From Nocardioides aromaticivorans (GTDB lineage: Bacteria; Actinomycetota; Actinomycetes; Propionibacteriales; Nocardioidaceae), in contig NZ_JACBZM010000001.1 in the NCBI RefSeq assembly GCF_013408525.1, positions 3,596,001 through 3,660,000 on the forward strand: a DNA stretch of 64,000 nucleotides. Reading direction: 5' to 3'. Below the pieces are notes generated by a model, which saw nothing but the letters and a program-made list of their open reading frames with translations, made no database searches and had not been told where the DNA came from. Below, in pieces: positions 19,877 through 26,476 of this stretch. The first letter of the stretch is position 1. Each line of letters starts with the position of its first letter. The translations under genes were made by a program, and so were the position numbers.

Positions 19877-20584
19877 ATGAGCACCCGCGAGGACGGCCGC
19901 GCCGACGACGAGCTGCGACCCATCACGATCACCCGCAACTGGCTCGACCACCCGGCCGGCTCCGTGCTGGTCGAGTTCGGCCGGACCCGCGTGCTGTGCG
20001 CGGCGTCCGCCTCGGAGGGCGTCCCGCGCTGGCGCAAGGGCTCCGGCCTCGGCTGGGTCACCGCCGAGTACGCCATGCTCCCGGCGGCCACGAACACCCG
20101 CTCCGACCGCGAGTCGGTCAAGGGCCGCATCGGCGGTCGCACCCACGAGATCAGCCGCCTGATCGGCCGCTCGCTGCGCGCGGTCATCGACAACAAGGTG
20201 CTCGGCGAGAACACCATCCAGATCGACTGCGACGTGCTCCAGGCCGACGGCGGCACCCGCACGGCCGCGATCACCGGTGCGTACGTCGCGCTGGCCGACG
20301 CCTGCGCGAAGCTCGGCGTCCCCGGCGCGCTCACCGGGTCGGTCGCCGCCGTCAGCGTCGGCATCATCGACGGCGTCCCGCGCCTCGACCTGCCCTATGT
20401 CGAGGACGTCCGCGCCGAGACCGACATGAACGTCGTGATGACCGGCGACGGCAAGTTCGTCGAGGTGCAGGGCACCGCGGAGGGCGCGGCCTTCGACCGC
20501 GCCGAGCTCGACGCGCTGCTGGCGCTGGCCGAGAAGGGCTGCGCCGACCTCACCCTCCTGCAGCGCCAGGCCCTGGGATCGTGA
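19877..20584 (+). CDS. rph: Ribonuclease PH
   Basis: This is a 235-residue phosphorolytic exoribonuclease that trims tRNA 3' ends. Signatures are [54 protein letters not shown] and [22 protein letters not shown] at 19864-19869 precedes the ATG by seven bases, which points to a leaderless transcript. It overlaps rdgB by four bases (GTGA), as in M. tuberculosis. Confidence 0.96.
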   Translation: MSTREDGRADDELRPITITRNWLDHPAGSVLVEFGRTRVLCAASASEGVPRWRKGSGLGWVTAEYAMLPAATNTRSDRESVKGRIGGRTHEISRLIGRSLRAVIDNKVLGENTIQIDCDVLQADGGTRTAAITGAYVALADACAKLGVPGALTGSVAAVSVGIIDGVPRLDLPYVEDVRAETDMNVVMTGDGKFVEVQGTAEGAAFDRAELDALLALAEKGCADLTLLQRQALGS

Positions 20585-21183
20585 AGGTCCTCGTCGCCTC
20601 GCGCAACGCCAAGAAGCTCGAGGAGATGCGGCGGATCCTGGCCGAGCACCTGACATCCGTCGAGGTCGTCGGCCTCGACGACGTCGAGCCGTTCGAGGAG
20701 CCGGTCGAGGACGAGCCGACCTTCGAGGGCAACGCCCTGCTGAAGGCCCGCGCGGGAGTGGCCGCCACCGGCCTGCCGACCATCGCGGACGACTCCGGCC
20801 TGTGCGTCGACGCGCTCAACGGCATGCCCGGAGTCCTGTCCGCCCGCTGGTCCGGCCCCCCGAAGGACGACGACCGCAACAACCAGCTGCTGCTCGCGCA
20901 GCTGGCCGACGTCCCGGACGAGCGGCGTACCGCCCACTTCGCGTGCGCCGTGGCGCTCGTCCACCCCGACGGCCGTGAGCTGGTCGTCGAGGGGCGGATG
21001 GACGGCACCGTCATCCGCGAGGTGCGCGGCAGCGGCGGCTTCGGGTACGACGTCCTGTTCGTCGCCGACGAGCAGCCCGGCCGTACGACGGCCGAGCTGA
21101 GCCGCGAGGACAAGGACGCGATCTCGCACCGCGGTCGGGCGCTGCGCGAACTGGCACCGCTGGTCGCCGACTTCCTCGGCTGA
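20581..21183 (+). CDS. rdgB: XTP/dITP diphosphatase RdgB (HAM1 family)
   Basis: This 200-residue pyrophosphatase clears non-canonical purine nucleoside triphosphates. Family motifs are [10 protein letters not shown] at the start, [31 protein letters not shown] with the catalytic Asp, and [10 protein letters not shown] then FGYD-downstream ISHRGRAL. It is co-translated with rph by a GTGA overlap and is convergent with tRNA-Leu ten bases downstream. Confidence 0.95.
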   Translation: MKVLVASRNAKKLEEMRRILAEHLTSVEVVGLDDVEPFEEPVEDEPTFEGNALLKARAGVAATGLPTIADDSGLCVDALNGMPGVLSARWSGPPKDDDRNNQLLLAQLADVPDERRTAHFACAVALVHPDGRELVVEGRMDGTVIREVRGSGGFGYDVLFVADEQPGRTTAELSREDKDAISHRGRALRELAPLVADFLG

Positions 21184-21193
21184 GACTTGCGCG

Positions 21194-21275
21194 TGCCGGA
21201 GGCGGGACTCGAACCCGCACACCCGAAGGCACGGCATCCTAAGTGCCGCGTGTCTGCCAGTTCCACCACTCCGGC
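21194..21275 (-). tRNA. tRNA-Leu (anticodon UAG)
   Basis: The minus strand folds into a class II tRNA: acceptor GCCGGAG pairs with CTCCGGC, anticodon stem CGGCA/TGCCG encloses loop CTTAGGA with anticodon TAG, followed by a long variable arm and T arm GCGGG-TTCGAGT-CCCGC. Discriminator base is A, and CCA is not encoded. A TAGACT hexamer on the minus strand (21289-21294) is a plausible -10. Confidence 0.95.
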
Positions 21276-21310
21276 TCGAGCGCGCCCGAGTCTAGGGCTT
21301 CGGCGCAACG

Positions 21311-21344
21311 ACAGCGGGCGAGGCCCGGAGGCCACGCCCGCTGT
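21311..21344 (-). terminator. Terminator after the 407-residue membrane protein gene
   Basis: Arms ACAGCGGGCG (21311-21320) and CGCCCGCTGT (21335-21344) pair perfectly, with an inner GGCC/GGCC stem. It lies 25 bases beyond the stop of the minus-strand gene ending at 21369 and before tRNA-Leu, so it probably insulates the two. Confidence 0.65.
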
Positions 21345-21368
21345 GCGCTTCGATCAGGGAGGACCCGG

Positions 21369-22592
21369 TCAGCTGGTCCACACCCAGGTGCTGAGGATCT
21401 TGTCGAACTGGTCGAGCACGTCGTCGTCGCCCTCCTTGAGGGAGACGGTGATCGAGTAGCCCTTGTCGCCGCTGATGACCAGGTGCGAGCGCTGGACCAC
21501 GTTGACACCGCCGTCGTTGGTGCGGGCGATGTTGACCGTCAGCGCGGTCTGGCCGCCGATGGAGACGTTGGCGCCGTCGTTGACCTCCGCGGTGGAGTCG
21601 CCGGAGACCAGCGCCTTCTTCCAGTTGTCCTTGAGGTCGTTCGGGTCGGTGTAGCCGTAGGACGACTGGGTCTCGACGATCACGTTGCCGCGGGCGGTGT
21701 TGAACGTGTCGCCCCACAGGAAGACCTTGTCGAGGGTCTCGAGGTCGGAGTTCTGCGCCTTGAACTCCTCGGTGCCGTCGGTCCAGCCCTTCGGCACCTG
21801 CAGCGTGTAGCCGAGTCCCTCGAAATGGTCGCCGCCGATGTCGGGGACACTGCTGCCGTCGTCCTTGCCGTCGTCCTTGCCGTCGTTGCCGGACGAGGTG
21901 TTCTTGTCGTCGCCGCCGGCCTTCTTGTCGTCGTCGCCGCCGAGCGCGACCGCGGCGATGATGCCGCCGACGACCAGCACCAGCACCGCGACGACGGCCG
22001 CGATGATGATGCCCGTCCTGCCCTTCTTCTGCGGGGCCGGCTGGGACCAGCCGCCGCCATAGGGCTGCTGGGGCGCGCCGTAGCTGCCCGCGACGGGCTG
22101 CACCGCCGGCGCCGGCTGGTGCGGCGGCGACACGATGGGCTGCTGCGGGTGGGCGACCGGCGAGGTGACGGGCGACTGCAGCGGGGGCTGGACCGGCGAC
22201 TGGACCGGCGGGCCGGGCGGAGGCGGCGGCGCCGCCGTACCGGCGTCCGGGTCGAGACCGGTGACGAGGCCCTCGGGGACCTTGCCGAGCGCGTAGCCGA
22301 GCACGGCCACGGCCCACTGGCAGCCGCGTACGTCGGCGCTGCCCCGGTCACGCGCCAGGCGCTGGCCCGCCGACTCGACGGCGTCGGCAGGGTTGGCGCC
22401 GCTGTCGAGCATGGTGACCATGCCGTCGAGCGCGCCGAGCCGGACGGCGTCGGTGAGCAGGTTGATCGTCCCACTGGAGGCCTGGCCCTCGTCGAGGTAG
22501 TCGTCGAGGGAGCCGCGGAACGCGGTCGCGTCACGGAACAGGTCGTGGCCGTGGTCGCGGGCGAGGTCGGCGAGCGCCTGGTGCAGCTTCAT
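21369..22592 (-). CDS. Unknown bitopic membrane protein with Pro-rich linker
   Basis: I do not recognise this 407-residue protein. It has a soluble N-terminal helical domain (about 1-112, beginning KLHQALADLARDHGHDLFRD) that would lie in the cytosol, a Pro/Gln/Val-rich linker (118-188), one transmembrane helix (193-218), an Asp/Lys/Gly-rich low-complexity spacer (219-250) and an extracytoplasmic C-terminal domain (255-407) ending STWVWTS. The C-terminal part resembles small PsbP-like or lipoprotein-type beta domains, but that is only an impression. The architecture suggests signalling or scaffold function across the membrane. It is preceded by the peroxiredoxin gene on the same strand (27-base gap) and followed by a hairpin terminator. 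Confidence 0.8.
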   Translation of the reverse strand: MKLHQALADLARDHGHDLFRDATAFRGSLDDYLDEGQASSGTINLLTDAVRLGALDGMVTMLDSGANPADAVESAGQRLARDRGSADVRGCQWAVAVLGYALGKVPEGLVTGLDPDAGTAAPPPPPGPPVQSPVQPPLQSPVTSPVAHPQQPIVSPPHQPAPAVQPVAGSYGAPQQPYGGGWSQPAPQKKGRTGIIIAAVVAVLVLVVGGIIAAVALGGDDDKKAGGDDKNTSSGNDGKDDGKDDGSSVPDIGGDHFEGLGYTLQVPKGWTDGTEEFKAQNSDLETLDKVFLWGDTFNTARGNVIVETQSSYGYTDPNDLKDNWKKALVSGDSTAEVNDGANVSIGGQTALTVNIARTNDGGVNVVQRSHLVISGDKGYSITVSLKEGDDDVLDQFDKILSTWVWTS

Positions 22593-22619
22593 GGATGTCC
22601 TTCGGGTGGGTCAGGGAGC

Positions 22620-23105
22620 TCAGGCCGACAGGCCGAGGTCCCTGCGGAGCTTGGCGACGTGGCCGGTCGCCTTGACGTTGTACTGCGCGAGCTCGATCGC
22701 ACCGTCGGCACCGACGACGAAGGTGGACCGGATGACGCCCTCGACAATCTTGCCGTAGAGCTTCTTCTCCCCAAAGGCGCCGTAGGCCTTGTGCACGGCC
22801 AGGTCGGGGTCGGAGAGCAGGGTGATGGTCAGGCCGTCGCGATCGCGGAACTTCGCGAGCTTCGCCGGGGCGTCCTTCGAGACGCCCACCACCGTGTAGC
22901 CGGCGGCCTGCAGCGAGTCCAGCGAGTCGGTGAAGTCACAGGCCTGCTTGGTGCACCCGGGCGTCATCGCCGCCGGGTAGAAGTACACGATCACCTTGCG
23001 GTCACCGGAGAGCAGCGACGCGAGGCTCACCTGCTCACCGGTGTCGGAGGTGAGGTCGAAGGCAGGGGCGGTGTCGCCGGGGGAGAGGCGGGCCTGGTCG
23101 CTCAT
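22620..23105 (-). CDS. bcp: Thiol peroxidase Bcp (PrxQ-type peroxiredoxin)
   Basis: This is a 161-residue peroxiredoxin that reduces peroxides. The active site AAMTPGCTKQACDF holds peroxidatic Cys51 and resolving Cys56 five residues later, the PrxQ arrangement. The usual Pro before the TPGCT motif is Ala-Met here (AAMTPGCT), a mild deviation. It starts at 23105 and faces the nickel/cobalt transporter across a 130-bp divergent gap that contains a Nur-like box. It is probably co-transcribed with the downstream membrane protein. Confidence 0.93.
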   Translation of the reverse strand: MSDQARLSPGDTAPAFDLTSDTGEQVSLASLLSGDRKVIVYFYPAAMTPGCTKQACDFTDSLDSLQAAGYTVVGVSKDAPAKLAKFRDRDGLTITLLSDPDLAVHKAYGAFGEKKLYGKIVEGVIRSTFVVGADGAIELAQYNVKATGHVAKLRRDLGLSA

Positions 23106-23137
23106 GGGATGGGAACTCTCCTGATGGGCAGGTGCTG

Positions 23138-23154
23138 TTGCAAATGGCATGCAA
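23138..23154. promoter_or_regulatory. Nur-like (nickel uptake regulator) box
   Basis: The sequence TTGCAA-ATGGC-ATGCAA matches the Streptomyces Nur consensus tTGCaa-N5-ttGCAA at every capital position. It lies 82 bases upstream of cbiM and 33 bases upstream of bcp, and a TAAGGT hexamer directly follows it. In Streptomyces, nickel-bound Nur represses nickel uptake genes. That makes the transporter a nickel rather than a cobalt importer, by inference. Confidence 0.6.
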
Positions 23155-23235
23155 TAAGGTGGTCGTCGTTCGTGACCATCCAACTACATCCATGCCGATG
23201 ATGTGGGACAGCCTTCCCCGAACAGGAGCAGCGCC

Positions 23236-23922
23236 ATGCACGTGCCTGACGGATTCCTCGACGCGCCGACCTCGGTCGCCACGGGGGTGGTCGCGGCCGC
23301 GGGCGTGGGGGTCGCGCTGCGCAAGGCGCGTGCCGAGCTCGACGACCGCACGGCGCCCATGGCCGGGCTCGTCGCGGCCTTCGTCTTCGCGGGACAGATG
23401 ATCAACTTCCCCGTCGGCGCGGGCACGAGCGGCCACCTGCTCGGAGGGGCCCTGGCCGCCGTGCTGGTCGGGCCGTGGACCGGAGCGCTGTGCATCAGCG
23501 TCGTCCTGCTCGTGCAGTCGCTCTTCATGGCCGACGGCGGGCTGACCGCGCTCGGCACCAACATCACGCTGATGGCGATCGTGGGTGCCTTCGTCGGGTA
23601 CGCCGTCTTCCGGCTCGTGCTCGCCGTGCTGCCCCGTAGGGCGGGGTCGGTCCCGGTGGCCGCGGCGGCCGGCGCGTTCGTGTCCGTCCCGACCGCGGCC
23701 GCGGTCTTCACCCTCCTCTTCGCGATCGGCGGCACCGCCGACGTCGCGACCGGCAAGGTGCTGGCCGCGATGGTCGGCTGGCACGTCGTGATCGGGATCG
23801 GCGAGGCGATCGTGACCGGCCTGGTCGTCAGCGCCGTGATCGCCTCCCGCCCGGACCTCGTCCACGGCGCGCGGGGCCTGGCCACGCGCGCACCGCTCGT
23901 CACCTCGGAGGCAGCCGCATGA
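23236..23922 (+). CDS. cbiM: Energy-coupling-factor Ni/Co transporter, S component CbiM/NikM
   Basis: This 228-residue membrane protein is the substrate-binding component of an ECF-type metal importer. The N-terminus MHVPDGFLD carries the diagnostic Met-His pair: the free N-terminal amine and His2 bind the metal, which fixes the start at 23236, supported by AGGAG upstream. HLLGGALAAVLVGPWTGAL is the other family hallmark. Its stop overlaps the cbiN-like start. The Nur-like box upstream suggests nickel. Confidence 0.95.
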   Translation: MHVPDGFLDAPTSVATGVVAAAGVGVALRKARAELDDRTAPMAGLVAAFVFAGQMINFPVGAGTSGHLLGGALAAVLVGPWTGALCISVVLLVQSLFMADGGLTALGTNITLMAIVGAFVGYAVFRLVLAVLPRRAGSVPVAAAAGAFVSVPTAAAVFTLLFAIGGTADVATGKVLAAMVGWHVVIGIGEAIVTGLVVSAVIASRPDLVHGARGLATRAPLVTSEAAA

Positions 23923-24242
23923 GGGGCACCATGACCCGCCAGCGCAGGTTCCTGGCCATCGGCCTGCTCGTCGCCCTGCTCGTCGCGGGCGTCGGCAGCT
24001 ACTACGCCAGCAGCCACCCCGACGGCCTCGAGTACGTCGCCGGCAAGACCGGCTTCCTCGACAGCGCCGACGACCCGGTCGACACCGGCAGCCCCTTCGC
24101 CGACTACGGCACGAAGGGCGTCGACGACGAGCGGCTCAGCGGCGGCATCGCCGGCGTGGCCGGCGTCGGCCTGACCCTGCTCATCGGCGGCGGCCTGTTC
24201 TGGGTGCTGCGGCGGCGCCCGGCGCCGCAGCGGCAGGACTGA
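23919..24242 (+). CDS. CbiN/NikN-type PDGLE-domain subunit
   Basis: This 107-residue protein has two transmembrane helices (about 10-29 and 77-98) flanking an extracytoplasmic loop that starts SSHPDGLEYVAGKTGF, the PDGLE signature of CbiN/NikN-type subunits. It is required with the M subunit for metal loading in characterised systems. It overlaps cbiM by four bases and precedes cbiQ by ten. Confidence 0.9.
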   Translation: MRGTMTRQRRFLAIGLLVALLVAGVGSYYASSHPDGLEYVAGKTGFLDSADDPVDTGSPFADYGTKGVDDERLSGGIAGVAGVGLTLLIGGGLFWVLRRRPAPQRQD

Positions 24243-24252
24243 CGGCCCGGCC

Positions 24253-24963
24253 ATGGGCGCAGGTCACGGCCACCGGCTGCACTTCCACGGCCACTCCGTG
24301 GTGCACCGCGCGCCGGCGCACCTGAAGGTGCTGGCGCTCCTGGCCTTCGTCCTGGTCGTCGTCGCCACGCCCCGCGACTGGTACGCCGCCTACGCGGTCC
24401 ACCTCGCGGTCCTGGTCGGCGTCATCGTGGCCGCGCGGGTGCCGTTCGGCTACCTGCTGCCACGGATGGTCATCGAGGTGCCCTTCCTGCTGTTCGCGGG
24501 GCTGATCCCGTTCATCGCGGAGGGCCCGCGCGTCGCCGTACCGATGCCGGGCGGGTGGGAGCTGAGCCTCTCCGAGTCGGGGCTGGTCGCGGCCTGGGGA
24601 CTGGCAGTGAAGGGCACGCTCGGCGTCCTCGCCTCGCTCACGCTCGCCGCGACGACGGAGCCCACCGACGTCCTGCGCGGCCTCCAGCGCCTGCACGTCC
24701 CCGACCTCCTCGTGCAGATCATGTCGTTCATGGTCCGCTACCTCGACGTGGTCACCGGCGACCTCGGCCGGATGGTGACCGCGATGCGCTCGCGCGGCGT
24801 CGACCCACGCTCCCCGCGGCACTGGCCGGCCCTCGCGCGCACCCTGGGCGCCCTCTTCGTGCGCTCCTACGAGCGCGGCGAGCGGGTGCACCTCGCGATG
24901 CTCTCCCGCGGGTACGACGGCCGCCTCCCCGATCCCGAACCGACTGCTGGAGCCGCGCGATGA
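24253..24963 (+). CDS. cbiQ: ECF transporter transmembrane protein CbiQ
   Basis: This is the 236-residue T component. It opens with a His-rich segment (GHGHRLHFHGHSVVH) that could hold metal, then helices at about 24-60 and 65-130. The two coupling-helix motifs that contact the ATPase are AMRSRGVD and AMLSRGYDGR. It overlaps cbiO by four bases. It assembles with CbiM, CbiN and CbiO in one operon. Confidence 0.93.
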   Translation: MGAGHGHRLHFHGHSVVHRAPAHLKVLALLAFVLVVVATPRDWYAAYAVHLAVLVGVIVAARVPFGYLLPRMVIEVPFLLFAGLIPFIAEGPRVAVPMPGGWELSLSESGLVAAWGLAVKGTLGVLASLTLAATTEPTDVLRGLQRLHVPDLLVQIMSFMVRYLDVVTGDLGRMVTAMRSRGVDPRSPRHWPALARTLGALFVRSYERGERVHLAMLSRGYDGRLPDPEPTAGAAR

Positions 24964-25730
24964 CCCCCGTCCTCGACCTGCAGGGAGTGGCCTTCGCCTA
25001 TCCCGACGGCCACCAGGCCCTGTTCGGCGTCGACCTGCACGTGCACCCCGGCGAGCGGGTCGCCCTGCTCGGCCCCAACGGAGCCGGCAAGACCACGCTG
25101 GTGCTCCACCTCAACGGCATCCTGTCGGCGGAGTCCGGCCACGGCGAGGGCAGCGTGTCGGTCAGCGGGCTGCCGGTGACGAGGAAGAACCTGCTCGAGA
25201 TCCGCCGCCGCGTCGGCATCGTGTTCCAGGACCCCGACGACCAGCTCTTCATGGGATCCGTGCGGGCCGACGTCGCCTTCGGCCCGGCCAACCTCGGGAT
25301 CAAGGGCGCGGCCCTGGAGAGGCGGGTGATGGACGCGCTCGAGCAGGTCGGCATGGCCGGGTTCGCCGACCGCCCGCCCCACCACCTGTCCTTCGGGCAG
25401 CGCCGCCGGGTGGCCGTCGCGACCGTGCTGGCGATGGAGCCCGAGATCCTGGTGCTCGACGAGCCCAGCTCCAACCTCGACCCGGCCTCGCGCCGCGAGC
25501 TCGCCGACATCCTGCGCGGGCTCGACGTGACGCTGCTGATGGTCACCCACGACCTGCCCTACGCGCTGGAGCTGTGCCCCCGGTCCGTGGTCCTCAGTGG
25601 CGGCCGCGTCGTCGCCGACGGACGCACGTACGACGTCCTCACCGACGACGAGCTGATGCGTGCCCACCGGCTGGAACTCCCGTGGGGCTTCGACCCGCGC
25701 ACCGTGCCGGTTGATAGCCTGCCCGGGTGA
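24960..25730 (+). CDS. cbiO: ECF transporter ATPase CbiO
   Basis: This is a 256-residue ATPase. Walker A is GPNGAGKTT (38-46), Q loop VFQDPDDQLF, signature HLSFGQRRRVA (an Ser-Phe-Gly-Gln variant), Walker B EILVLDEPSSNLDP and the H loop VTHDLPYAL. It powers nickel/cobalt uptake by CbiMNQ and probably works as a homodimer. The stop overlaps the next gene's GTG start, and a TAGCCT hexamer inside its 3' end probably drives that gene separately. Confidence 0.94.
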   Translation: MTPVLDLQGVAFAYPDGHQALFGVDLHVHPGERVALLGPNGAGKTTLVLHLNGILSAESGHGEGSVSVSGLPVTRKNLLEIRRRVGIVFQDPDDQLFMGSVRADVAFGPANLGIKGAALERRVMDALEQVGMAGFADRPPHHLSFGQRRRVAVATVLAMEPEILVLDEPSSNLDPASRRELADILRGLDVTLLMVTHDLPYALELCPRSVVLSGGRVVADGRTYDVLTDDELMRAHRLELPWGFDPRTVPVDSLPG

Positions 25731-25981
25731 GTGACACTCCCTCTGACATCGAGCGTGAGATCGAGGAGGCGCGCGAGCGCCTCGCGGGCACGATCGACCA
25801 GCTGCTCTACCGCTCGCACCCCAAGACGATCGTCGGTCGCGAGGTGGCGCAGGTGAAGGCGTACTACGTCGACGCCGCGACGGGGGAGCCGCGCACCGAC
25901 AACATCCTGAAGACCGTCGGCGGCGTGGTGGGCGTCATCGCCTTCTTCGTGGCCGTCCGCGCGATCACGCGCACCCGCTGA
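25727..25981 (+). CDS. DUF3618 membrane-anchored small protein
   Basis: This is an 84-residue DUF3618 protein. The conserved helix DIEREIEEARERLAGTIDQL forms a likely coiled coil at residues 6-27, followed by one C-terminal transmembrane helix (about 64-80). Function is unknown; homologues in actinobacteria are often near cell-envelope stress genes. The GTG start overlaps the cbiO stop but has its own TAGCCT hexamer six bases before (25715-25720). Confidence 0.85.
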   Translation: MSDTPSDIEREIEEARERLAGTIDQLLYRSHPKTIVGREVAQVKAYYVDAATGEPRTDNILKTVGGVVGVIAFFVAVRAITRTR

Positions 25982-25982
25982 G

Positions 25983-26306
25983 GTGTCCGACAAGACCCCC
26001 ATCAAGATGCTGCACGACCGCATCTTGTGCGAGACCGACACCGAGGCCGGCGAGCGCCGCTCCTCGGGCGGCATCGTCATCCCGGCCACGGCCGCCATGG
26101 GCGCTCGGCGCCTGGCCTGGTCGCGCGCCGTCGCGGTGGGCCCGCACTGCCGCGCCGTCGTGGCGGGGGACCGGGTCCTCTACGACCCGGAGGACAAGGC
26201 CGAGGTCGAGGTCTCCGGTGACGTCTACGTCGTGATGCGCGAGCGCGACATCCACGCGGTCGCCGCCGACCGGCTCGGGGACGAGTCGACGGGGTTGTAC
26301 CTGTAG
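25983..26306 (+). CDS. GroES-like co-chaperone (Cpn10 fold), divergent
   Basis: This is a 107-residue Cpn10-like protein. IKMLHDRILCETDTEAGERRSSGGIVIPATA is recognisably GroES, and DRVLYDPEDKAEVEV and YVVMRERDI match the rest of the barrel. It differs from the housekeeping GroES: the mobile-loop region is altered, it extends at the C-terminus (LGDESTGLYL), and no groEL lies nearby. It may be an accessory co-chaperone or a Cpn10-fold protein with another role. It starts one base after the DUF3618 stop. Confidence 0.8.
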   Translation: MSDKTPIKMLHDRILCETDTEAGERRSSGGIVIPATAAMGARRLAWSRAVAVGPHCRAVVAGDRVLYDPEDKAEVEVSGDVYVVMRERDIHAVAADRLGDESTGLYL

Positions 26307-26315
26307 CCGTCGTGG

Positions 26316-26429
26316 GAGTTTCACCGGCCGGCCGGTGAAACTCACGCTTGGACGAGGAAACTTCGTCGTCCAAGCGTGAGTTTTGTCGTCCAACTTCGGG
26401 AGAATCACCGGCCGGCCGGTGAAACTCCC
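26316..26429. repeat. Composite palindromic element (palindrome, inverted repeat, palindrome)
   Basis: Three nested structures fill the gap between the GroES-like gene and the acylase gene. First, a perfect 28-bp palindrome at 26316-26343, with arm GAGTTTCACCGGCC. Second, an inverted repeat with perfect 15-bp arms, CTCACGCTTGGACGA (26341-26355) and its complement (26366-26380). Third, a 32-bp palindrome at 26398-26429 with two mismatched pairs, sharing the core TCACCGGCCGGCCGGTGA with the first. A shorter match (GGCTGGCCGGTGAAA) occurs at 33308-33322. It looks like a REP/BIME-type intergenic element, and may also terminate transcription. Confidence 0.8.
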
Positions 26430-26457
26430 GCCCCGCTGTGACGTAACCCACAACCAC

Positions 26458-26471
26458 TGGAACACGTTGCA
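26458..26471. promoter_or_regulatory. KstR-like box before the secreted acylase
   Basis: TGGAACACGTTGCA fits the KstR pattern TnnAACnnGTTnnA at all eight fixed positions and ends five bases before the acylase ATG. It is less symmetric than the box at 58540. The link is tentative, because this acylase is not an obvious sterol gene. Confidence 0.3.
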
Positions 26472-26476
26472 CCCGC

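Noticed and set aside
23106..23235. Cobalamin riboswitch before cbiM
   Set aside because: The gap is only 130 bp, lacks the B12-box sequence, and contains a Nur-like box instead.
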